From: Ampelomyces quisqualis
Taxonomy: Eukaryota > Ascomycota > Dothideomycetes > Pleosporales > Phaeosphaeriaceae
DNA length: 64,000 nt
Direction of reading: 5' to 3'
Assembly (NCBI GenBank): GCA_018398575.1
Contig: JAGTXZ010000003.1
Location: 3,286,001-3,350,000 of the forward strand
The notes below the pieces were generated by a model. The model searched no databases. It saw only the letters and a list, made by a program, of their open reading frames with translations, and was not told the DNA's origin. The translations under genes and the position numbers were made by a program. Shown here one piece after another: positions 57,701 through 64,000 of this stretch (position 1 is the first letter of the stretch; every line of letters begins with the position of its first letter).

Positions 57701-59436
57701 AACTAATACAACCATCATAAATGTGAACAAGCTTAAATAGCTAAAGAACCTTTGGTTATGCATAAAATAAAATTTATCTTGCAATAGATTTATTAAGTGT
57801 TTTATATTAACAATGGTTAATTATTTTAAAAATTTCTACCTGTGTTCATACCAGATTTTATTTTTCTAATACAATTTATACCTTCAACAGTAAGATGAGA
57901 ACGATTAAGCATTAAACTATGAATCTTACATCAATCAAGATAATCATGTAATTTTACACCAATTATAGGGTTTTCATCCAAAAATGGAACTAATAAATTG
58001 GTAATATCTTTAAAATCAACTATTGTTAAACTAATAACAGATTTACCAGCATATTTATAGATTTTTCCTGACCCTAAGTATTCAACTATTTTCTGCATTA
58101 ATATAAGATCTCTCTTATGTTGAGATATTCTAAATCTCAATTGTACTCGATAACCCAGTTTACTATTGGTGGATGGTACACGAACATCAAAATTTCCCTC
58201 AGCGCTAACAAAACCTGAAATTCAATAAGGGTTTAAAATTACATTGTCATTATTTATTACAGGTCTTTCAACTGGAACATACCCAGGAAACTGTGATATT
58301 AACATGTCAGATAAACCTAAATTCATGGATGCTTTTATGTTTACTATTTTTTCTAGACCTTCTAAAGTGAGATGGGCTTTATTATTTACAAGTTCCACTG
58401 CTTTTTTAAATAATAATAAATCCGCGGCTTTTTGAGTTAATAACGGATATTTCTCTAAATAAAGAATAAGGTTATTTAAATCTTTAATTGAATCTATTGA
58501 ATAATTAACCATATCTCGGTTTTTAGCTAGATGAATAGAACCAATACCACCTAAATGTTGTTGTAATAGACATAATAAGTTAAGATCTTTTGTGTGTAGA
58601 CCTAATTGAAATTTTAATTCAGCACGTCAACCTAATGTACGAACTTTACTTTTGCTTATTATTATACTAAACGAACCTTCACCATCTATTAAACCAGATC
58701 AGACTCCAGGATATACAATCGTAGAACGATAGGTAGAAAAATTTTTTAAATCGAATTGTTTAGATGGGTTTTTTATGTAGGAGTTTCAACTTTGTTGCAT
58801 ATTGAAACCGAGTTTACTATCTCTATTCCTTTTGGAACCCTGTAGAATACACCTTAAATTCATTAAATATTGTTTAATGCATCAACTGCCGTCTACTCGT
58901 TGCTCTTTTACAACAATATCACTTAATATTGATGACTTAGATCCGCGATTGTCCATTTTGTTTTCACGCATCTTAAGGGTTGTTACCGTCTCTGAGTAAT
59001 TACTTCAGCCACCAATAACCTTTCGGTTATGGCTTGGTACCTTAAGCTTTAGGAGTTCTCCGGAGTTTGACAGTTTACCCCCATAGACGCGTTTTCCCGT
59101 TACGCGACCCCGAGGGTCTTCACTCATATACCCTATCGAATAGATATGCACTAAAGAAGAAACTATTAGCACAGGTATAAGCATAGATACTGTTAGTGAA
59201 TCAAAATTAAATGCTCAGTATACATTTAATGATTCAGAATCAATTCATCTACATACCTCTATTGATACAGGTATATTGTTTAATCCAACTTCCAAAAAAG
59301 CTAGTACAGCCAAAATTGTTGTTGTTACAACAGCTGTACATGTAATGATTTGTGCCCCTGATACTCCAGTTTTTCTACCAAAAAACCCAGAAGCTATTGA
59401 CCCTAATAGTGGTAAAATTATTATAGCTAGATACAT
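51766..59436 (-). CDS. nad5: NADH dehydrogenase subunit 5 (three exons, long C-terminal extension)
   Basis: Exon 1 59436-59113 (MYLAIIILPLLGSIASGFFG to IYSIGYMSEDP), exon 2 57760-57155 (HNQRFFSYLSLFTFM; MFVGWEGVGVCSYLL; ANQSSLSAFLTNRVGDC; HPWLPMAMEGPTPVSALIHA; KKVVAYSTMSQL) and exon 3 53250-51766 (GMMVIAIGLS; HLVNHAFYKALLFLGAG; HAVADNQDFRKYGGL). TGA is read as Trp in exons 1 and 2. The joined protein is about 804 aa, against about 650-715 aa usual in filamentous ascomycetes. The excess is a soluble tail after the last membrane helix (FGLLTHYKNPGRQTM to a final SAGTFG). ND5 is the distal proton-pumping subunit of complex I. Its start overlaps the nad4L stop by 10 bp, the coupling typical of fungal mtDNA. 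Confidence 0.93.
53366..54052 (-). CDS. Uncharacterised ORF inside nad5 intron 2
   Basis: Code-4 frame of 228 aa from 54052 (MVYILIKQYINNF) to TAA 53366, with two TGA-Trp codons. It starts with a long membrane segment (YFVAFVLVLICGICVSCL), has an acidic middle (NNSDDENYSDD) and a polar helical tail (PDTQAAAKNASLTYHRIKRL, EPIAAALGREKDDKNVALHD, MKEATTFAYAHKATKQD). There is no LAGLIDADG or GIY-YIG motif and no family is recognised. Its tail style recalls the soluble extension of nad5. Confidence 0.5.
54243..55160 (-). pseudogene. LAGLIDADG endonuclease in nad5 intron 2, one in-frame TAG
   Basis: Code-4 frame with two LAGLIDADG motifs: WLAGLIDGDGYF and WLSGFIDSDGSV. Between them are RYGGSVKQIS and GLIRNPTRLLQMNKLC, as in the intron endonuclease at 55380-56249, so the two are paralogues. 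A TAG at 54489-54491 falls where the paralogue has LYSGRIEIT (here LIKI-stop-GGRVDIT), and the frame stays open afterwards to TAA 54243. The first ~75 residues are a poorly conserved Lys/Ile-rich lead. Confidence 0.7.
55380..56249 (-). CDS. LAGLIDADG endonuclease domain in nad5 intron 2
   Basis: Code-4 frame of 289 codons. It begins with the C-terminal end of the preceding endonuclease (MGSKFLDFYDFNRAAELIM, KAHLTSEGFESIKQIKS) and continues through WLSGLIDGDGKFF, KFGGSIKEISSG, GLIRNPPKMLQLDKV and WFSGLIDADGSVYY to TAA. So it is a second, tandem LAGLIDADG unit fused behind the first. It probably acts as intron homing endonuclease or maturase. Confidence 0.75.
56258..57154 (-). pseudogene. LAGLIDADG endonuclease fused to nad5 exon 2, frameshifted near its end
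   Basis: The frame continues from exon 2 without a stop. Motifs are YLTGFTDAEGCF and GVSGFVDGDGCF, with NYPLITQKLSDYKIF between. It stops at FFNKYPI-TAA at 56258 because of a run of 11 A. The usual continuation (PI.GSKFLDFYDF) is present in another frame from 56249. A one-base change in the run would restore a single long double-endonuclease ORF down to 55380. Confidence 0.75.
57761..59112 (-). mobile_element. nad5 intron 1 (group I) with endonuclease ORF
   Basis: About 1.35 kb between GYMSEDP and HNQRFFSYL. The 5' third (59112-58920) is GC-richer than its surroundings and holds core-like words on the minus strand: GTCAAACTCCGG, GTACCAAGCCATAACCG, CAGAGACGGTAAC and AAGATGCGTGAAAAC. The ORF fills the rest. 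Confidence 0.8.
57826..58800 (-). CDS. LAGLIDADG homing endonuclease of nad5 intron 1
   Basis: Code-4 frame of 324 aa from ATG 58800 (MQQSWNSYIKNPSKQFD) to TAA 57826, intact when TGA is Trp. Motif 1 is VWSGLIDGEGSFSI and motif 2 is WISGFVSAEGNFDV. Helper blocks are LCLLQQHLGGIGSI, NYPLLTQKAADLLLF-like text (EKYPLLTQKAADLLLF), KAHLTLEGLEKIV and YLGSGKIY. It is a typical double-motif single-chain intron endonuclease, predicted to cut intronless nad5. Confidence 0.85.
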
Positions 59437-61156
59437 TCTTTAAATTCAATATTAATATTTCCTCTTCGTTTTCTCCTTTTTCCGTAGGAATTTTATTCCC
59501 TTAGGAAGGCTAGGATATTACCATAATTTTTGAGTTATGCCTGACTATATCTTAAGCAAATAATTAAATGATCATAATTATAAACCAACCTACATTTAGT
59601 CGATGAACTGTGCACCAATATTAAGATATTGGTGTTTAGCTGCGGATAATCTATTTCATTTCTTCATACAAATCGTTTTTACCATACAACGAGTAATTAC
59701 CTGTTCCATACATTACATTACTGTAATAATTTGGTAGATCTGTCTTTAAGATGTTCCCGCAATTTGAAGGTTTTGCCATATTGAAAATATGACTAGGCAG
59801 AGGTTTACTCTACCTTTTTTGATCTAGTTTCTCTGTGCCTTCTACAACCCTGTTATTATTCATAGCCTTATTTGAGTAAAGTGACGTAATTCTTACTTTT
59901 AACTGTAATACTTGTTTTAAACCTAGCCCATCTTTATTCAGGTGTTCTTTATTTTTAATAATATATGATGCACTCTTGAAATCCAAGAAATTTAAGTGCT
60001 TTGACCCTAATATAGGGTGCTTATCAAAAAAAGGAATTACATGTTCAACTATGTGATCAATTTTTGTAACAATAAACTCACATACTGAACGGTTTTTATA
60101 ATTCATTACAGAACCACCACCAAAGAAAACAACAAAGCTCTCTAATAATAAGAGATCTTTTGAATGTTGAGCTATTGAAAAACGTAATGAAGTATATAAA
60201 CCACTATTAGTCTTAGATTTTTGAACAGCAATAAAAAAGTTAGATTCTCCAGTAGAAAACCCTGCTACTCATTCCGGATGTAAGTTCTTATTTTTAATAA
60301 AGCTTTCCAAGTTAAGCGTAGCTGGAATAGTCATAGGAAATGCTTCTTTTAAATCATTAGATAAACCTGTGTTTATAGAGGCTCTCATATTAACTATTTT
60401 TTGTATACCTTCTAAAGTATTATGTTCTTTGTTTAACATAAGTAAAACAATTTCTTTAAATAATAAATAGTCTGAATGTTTTTTGGTTATTAAAGGATAG
60501 TTATCGAAATGAGGAAGAATTACATCAACTAGATCTTTTAAAGTACTAACTCTAAACTCTGCGCTTTAAGTATTATTAAGTTTAGATACATAACCTATAC
60601 CTCCGAAAAATTTTTGGATTGACTGGATTAAAACTCTATCCTTTTCATGCATTTTTATTTGAACTCTAGCTTGAACGTTCCATCCTGTTTTGTACCTAGA
60701 GTTTTTTAAAATTGTAACTACAAAAGAGCTCTCAGCATCGAAAAGCCCAGTAATAAATAAAGGATCCATTGAATAATTTCTAGATTGGTTAGTAGTATCG
60801 TTATTCTTAGCAATTGTAGAATAACATCTTGCTATTCTTTTAGAGCTAAACTTGTTTACGGGTTTAGAATAAATTGTATGGCCACGGGATAGACAGGATA
60901 AAATTAGAGAAGAGTTTAATCTATAAAAAGCTACTATAATACCTAGACCTATTGCAGATTCTGCTCCGGCTATGGCAATTATATAAATAGCATATGTTTG
61001 ACCCAATATATCATCGAAGCTAAGTGAACTAACCAATACTAAGAATGTAATAGCTAATAGCATTATTTCAATCGAAATAAGCATTAAGATAATGTTTTTT
61101 CTATTTAAAACAAAACCTAATATTCCAATTGTAAATAAAATTAGTGATAAATTCAT
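59427..61156 (-). CDS. nad4L: NADH dehydrogenase subunit 4L (two exons)
   Basis: Exon 1 61156-60917 (80 codons: MNLSLILFTIGILGFVLN, RKNIILMLISIEIMLL, FDDILGQTYAIYIIAIAGAE, SAIGLGIIVAFYRL) and exon 2 about 59465-59427 (RGNINIEFKECI-TAG), 92 aa in all. The end is assigned because fungal ND4L finishes RGSI.IE.K and overlaps the nad5 start; here the last 10 bp overlap the nad5 ATG. ND4L is a small membrane subunit of complex I. The exact 5' end of exon 2 is by homology. Confidence 0.92.
59466..60916 (-). mobile_element. nad4L group I intron
   Basis: The 3' part has the classical group I core on the minus strand: ATTGCGGGAA (around 59755), ATCCGCAGC (59639-59647), GTTCATCGACTA (59598-59609) and AAGATATAGTC (59543-59553). 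These correspond to the P, Q, R and S conserved elements. The endonuclease ORF occupies the 5' two thirds. Confidence 0.88.
59810..60916 (-). pseudogene. LAGLIDADG endonuclease of the nad4L intron, one in-frame TAA
   Basis: The frame follows nad4L exon 1 directly. Motif 1 is FITGLFDAESSFVV and motif 2 is WVAGFSTGESNFFI (TGA read as Trp). A TAA at 60566-60568 separates YVSKLNNT from SAEFRVSTLKDLVDVILPHF. The same frame is open on both sides, from 61156 to 59810, so a single nonsense change is the only visible break. The second motif has Thr-Gly-Glu in place of the usual Asp-(Ala/Gly)-Glu, so one catalytic acid may also be missing. Confidence 0.8.
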
Positions 61157-61429
61157 TGTAAAAAAAAAAAATAAAATTAATGTCTGTATCCTGAAGGTAA
61201 TTAATTATATAATACCTTTACTTATTTTAAGGTATTAAAATACCTTTATTTGCTTTTAAACAAATAATGATTATACATGTATTAGATGTACATATCTAAT
61301 ACATTACTATTATATTATATAATATAGCTAATTAGCTATAGCAATTATGCAATACGGTACGTATAAAATGACCTGTTGCGTGCAAAAGAAATGCTCTTTA
61401 TTAAGATCTTTTTGGAGCTATTTTTTTTT

Positions 61430-61603
61430 GGCTTTACCCATAGTCCATTGGTCTTCTCCCCTTATGGCTAACTTTTTTTATAAAAAAAAAAAGTGAGTAA
61501 ACAGAAGTCTCTTTTGCCATTTTCCAGTGAATAATAAATTATTTACTGGGATATGTTATACTATCTTGTAAACATACGTTTACCTTTCATAACAAGTTCA
61601 TTG
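61430..61603. repeat. Structured mitochondrial element, copy 4
   Basis: Blocks: GGCTTTACC, GTCTTCTCCCC, CATTTTCCAGTG, ACTGGGATATGTTATACT and CTTTCATAACAAGTTCATTG. The hairpin CCAGTGAATAAT/ATTATTTACTGG is almost perfect and its arm bases differ from copy 1 in a compensating way. It lies between nad4L and an unknown ORF. Confidence 0.87.
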
Positions 61604-61663
61604 TAAAAAAACAATTATTTTTATAATAAAATATTCGCTATTTTAAAGAATAACATGTTTTTA

Positions 61664-62335
61664 TTATCCTATGTAGTTTATTAATGTATCTACATTGGTA
61701 ACACCAGGGTATCTCTTAAATAAATAAGGATTATTAATTCTTAAACTTTGTAAGGTCTCGTAGTGACCAAAATCTCCACCCACACTTTTAGAATATAATT
61801 TAATCCCACATTCATTCAAAGTTACTACTCTGCTAGGAGTATTATTACTTTCTCTTATATTCATAATCTCTGCCTTTTTACTTATTAAGTCAGCACGAAG
61901 GCTACTTAAATCATTATGGTGCTGTAAGTCACTAGGATTTGTACTATTTATATGAGAAAGATTCCTAGTACTGCCGTTGTAAGGGTCAGAACTAAGAGAT
62001 ATATGATTACTTAATCCTGGAGAGTTAGTATCTCTTATTGGATGAGAATAAATACGATCCGAAATAGCATACTGTTCTCCCGTAAGATTAACTCAACATT
62101 CACCAAATAGAATAAAGTAAATTGTACAACATAAACCATACAATAGATGTAGAAAATAGAAAATATAAATAAAAGAGCATAAAGATAAATTAGCTCATAT
62201 AAAATATAAAATGAATTTACCCCATCTATGATAACTGTATTTTACATAACTTTTACATAAGTTTTGTTGTAGATAAGTATAGCCGTAACTAGTACTCAAA
62301 ACAATAATGCTATATAAGTGTGAAAACAGCCAGCA
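61664..62335 (-). CDS. Uncharacterised mitochondrial membrane ORF
   Basis: A code-4 frame of 223 codons opens after TAG 62338 and ends with TAA 61664; the only clear ATG is at 61864, so the true start is unknown. It has hydrophobic segments (FILYFIWANLSLCSFIYIF, YGLCCTIYFILFG), a Trp coded by TGA, then a polar tail (DRIYSHPIRDTNSPG, LQSLRINNPYLFKRYPGVTN). Directly upstream, in another frame, is a cox2-like start (62341-62430). No family is recognised. Confidence 0.4.
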
Positions 62336-62340
62336 CTATG

Positions 62341-62430
62341 TTAGAAGTAGCTAGCACTATCTTGGAAGTAAAGTCCTCAACCACTAGGCGCATCACATCT
62401 AATTACACTTAAATTGAATGTAAAATACAT
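62341..62430 (-). pseudogene. Truncated copy of the cox2 5' end
   Basis: ATG 62430 opens 29 codons: MYFTFNLSVIRCDAPSGW, GLYFQDSASYF, then TAA. DAP(S)-W-GLYFQDSA is the hallmark start of fungal cytochrome c oxidase subunit 2 (TGA read as Trp). The sequence then diverges from cox2. A full-length cox2 is expected elsewhere in the mtDNA, outside this window. Confidence 0.8.
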
Positions 62431-62867
62431 TTACTTTAAATGAATATTGGTGTAACAGTTTATAGTAGAAAAGTACTATATTAGATTACACCATAAATAG
62501 CTTGGTTATAATCAGATTTTTATCTAACTTTTAGATCTAGATAAAACGCTTATATTATAACCGTCTAGCCTTTTAATAGTAATCGATTAACCATTGTACA
62601 ATGATTTACTCTAAAAAAAAGGTAGAAACGAATATTTACGAGAGCCACATACGTTTAATTTAAGGAAAAAAAAAATATATATATTGGATGGTAAACCAAC
62701 TATTAGAATAAAATATTTAATACTTCAATATTTTTCCTCTAATTATACTAGTATATATTTTATAGTAATATTCCTATAAATAAAACCTCTATTACTTTCA
62801 ATACGTTACATAAGCTGTCTAAAACCAAAACCGATAATGAAACTTTTAATGGAGACGTTTACATAGA

Positions 62868-62929
62868 CACGTTTACATGTAGTATCTCATTAACACGGTC
62901 ACGTTTACATGAAATATCTCATTAACATG
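62868..62929. repeat. 31-bp imperfect tandem repeat
   Basis: CACGTTTACATGTAGTATCT... at 62868-62898 and CACGTTTACATGAAATATCT... at 62899-62929, both continuing CATTAACA. It lies in an AT-rich gene-free stretch. Confidence 0.85.
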
Positions 62930-63043
62930 ATAAAATTTCTATTTTCATAATATACCAATCTTTATGCTATTTTTATACAATTTAGTTTACAAGTAAACAT
63001 CTACCTATAATAGGTATAATTTAGAGGCAATATTTTAGTTAAA

Positions 63044-63261
63044 GGGCTTTAATAAACCTAAGTTAATCTTCTCCCCTAAATTGCTTTTTATAAAAACGTA
63101 ATTGCAATTTTCCAGTTAGATAAAAAATTATTTATCGACTGGGATTTGTTATACTGTTTGTTTCTTTTTTTTTTGTTTTTTTTTGATTAATGTATTCATT
63201 AATCAAAATAAAAGGTCGAAACTATTAGGTAAAAGCATTACCTTTCATAACAAGTTCATTG
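63044..63261. repeat. Structured mitochondrial element, copy 5 (core opposite to copy 2)
   Basis: Blocks: GGGCTTTA, ATCTTCTCCCC, GCAATTTTCCAGTT, ACTGGGATTTGTTATACT and CTTTCATAACAAGTTCATTG. The stem is CCAGT-GATAAA/TTTATC-ACTGG. The segment 63154-63226 (CTGTTTGTTTC ... GGTCGAAACTATT) is the reverse complement of 50823-50892 in copy 2. Confidence 0.9.
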
Positions 63262-63280
63262 TAAAAGAACAATTATATTT

Positions 63281-63337
63281 AGCCCCGGCGTCGTCTTTGC
63301 AAAGCAAACAAGACTGGGGCTGCGAGGCCGAAAACCC
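63281..63337. repeat. GC cluster hairpin
   Basis: A GC-rich island in AT-rich mtDNA: AGCCCC...GTCTT and AAGAC-TGGGGCT pair (63281-63321) with GGCGTC bulged, followed by GCGAGGCCG. It lies 20 bp after structured element copy 5. Confidence 0.8.
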
Positions 63338-63366
63338 TTTTTACAATATATTAGTAAGTTTCTTAC

Positions 63367-63440
63367 TATTGTTCTTGTAATAAAGTTAAAAATTTATCTA
63401 AAGATACAGATTCTACAACAATAGACATATAACTCTGTAA
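63367..63440. repeat. Dispersed mitochondrial repeat following element copy 5
   Basis: Second copy of the 46270-46345 sequence: CTATTGTTCTTGTAATAAAG ... CAGATTCTACAACAATAG. Together with elements 1 and 5 it shows that a larger unit of about 300-400 bp was duplicated. Confidence 0.75.
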
Positions 63441-63479
63441 TAGTTCCTTGTATTCAACCTACACTAAAATCAAAAGAAT

Positions 63480-63570
63480 AAATGTAATAAAGTACAATAA
63501 CTATATTTATCAGTGGTAGCTCAAATGGATCTATAGCTTCAATTCTCATAGGTGGTCACATATAATCTAA
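63480..63570 (-). pseudogene. Internal fragment of cox3
   Basis: After TAA 63571-63573 the frame reads LDYMWPPMRIEAIDPFELPL, then INIVIVL (TGA as Trp). WPP-GIEAI-PFE-PLLNT is the conserved middle of cytochrome c oxidase subunit 3. The text then diverges into IYSFDFSVGW, which echoes IYSFDFSVIS in the nad4 tail. No other part of cox3 is visible, so this is a duplicated fragment. Confidence 0.65.
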
Positions 63571-63577
63571 TTATATT

Positions 63578-64000
63578 TTAATCTTCTCTACCGAATTTAC
63601 AGTCACAGTCATCGTCATATCACCTGTAACCGTCACAATCCAAACATTCAACAGGAATATATATTGGGTCTGGACCGTATGCCGAAATTTCATTTGGATT
63701 TGATTTAATATAATCATGGTTAGGGAGCTCCTCACTAGGGAGGTTAAAGACCTCTAGTCATTGTAGAGGATCTCAATTCTCTGAACCATAATCTCAATCT
63801 ACTCAACGTCCTACAGGCGCATCACAGCTAATAACAGAAAAATCGAAAGAGTAAATTAGAGTTGAAACTGAATAGTGAACAGCGTCTAATATTGGTGCAG
63901 GATAAATTCCAAATAATATAGTAGGTATTACTAATAGTAATAGTATTGTAAATTCTCTTTTAGTTAAGTCTGGTATACTAAAAGTAAACATTCTTGAATA
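63578..64000 (-). CDS. nad4: NADH dehydrogenase subunit 4, 3' end with a chimeric tail (partial)
   Basis: From the window edge the code-4 frame reads MFTFSIPDLTKREFTILLLL, then FGIYPAPILDAVHYSVSTLI, the standard C-terminus of ND4. ND4 normally ends here. The frame instead goes on through SFDFSVISCDAPVGRW (a cox2-start-like motif), then a Trp- and acid-rich stretch coded with several TGA (VDWDYGSENWDPLQW), LPNHDYIKSNPNEIS and a Cys/Asp-rich end (ECLDCDGYR, DDDCDCKFGRED) to TAA 63578. The ND4 identity is firm; the ~80-residue tail is unusual. Confidence 0.85.

Larger units (their letters stand above)
45171..64000. other. Mitochondrial DNA joined to the telomere
   Basis: From TTTAGATATC onwards the sequence is AT-rich but codes for mitochondrial proteins (nad1, rps3, nad5, nad4L, nad4) on the minus strand. 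Frames stay open only if TGA is Trp. All introns seen have group I-type endonuclease ORFs. No nuclear-type gene was found to the right of the telomere. The first mitochondrial bases lie inside the GIY-YIG ORF of the nad1 intron. Confidence 0.95.

Overview
The window is a filamentous ascomycete sequence and joins two different genomes. Short GT-AG introns of about 50-75 bp, a HET-domain gene, a family-3 pectate lyase, AT-rich relics consistent with repeat-induced point mutation (RIP) and TTAGGG telomere repeats fit a dothideomycete, probably Pleosporales (inference; there is no species marker). From about 45,171 to the end the DNA is fungal mitochondrial: nad1, rps3, nad5, nad4L and nad4 lie on the minus strand, group I introns carry homing-endonuclease ORFs, and TGA must be read as Trp (genetic code 4) for frames to stay open.

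Layout. 1-18,500: ordinary gene-dense nuclear DNA. It holds the 3' end of a Prp43-type DEAH helicase, the RNA polymerase I subunit RPA43, an aldo-keto reductase, two tandem paralogues of an uncharacterised secreted family (one with a premature TGA), a 5'-truncated FAD-linked oligosaccharide oxidase, the queuosine-salvage glycosidase (DUF2419), the SUMO E1 subunit Uba2, an Oar1-like reductase, elongin C and a HET-domain gene. 18,500-23,650: an AT-rich, stop-riddled transposon relic with a recognisable integrase-like core. 23,650-26,400: a normal-composition island with a pectate lyase and a possible HET fragment. 26,400-45,092: subtelomere made of RIP-like relics, a 1.46-kb tandem duplication and four minisatellites (about 90, 134, 147 and 101 bp). 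45,093-45,170: about 13 TTAGGG repeats oriented as a right-hand chromosome end. 45,171-64,000: mitochondrial DNA joined directly to the telomere and cut inside the GIY-YIG ORF of the nad1 intron.

Mitochondrial part, minus strand read right to left: nad4 3' end with a cox2-like tail, cox3-like and cox2-like fragments, nad4L (one intron), nad5 (two introns with several LAGLIDADG ORFs), a small ORF, rps3 with a cox2-like tail, two unknown ORFs (one Asn/Gln/Tyr-rich), then nad1 exon 1. Five copies of a structured intergenic element punctuate this DNA. In two of them the central ~70 bp is inverted.

No rRNA or tRNA gene and no CRISPR array was recognised. The telomere-mtDNA join is most simply an assembly chimera, but a real end fusion cannot be excluded from sequence alone. 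Exon boundaries were worked out by eye from splice signals and family homology.
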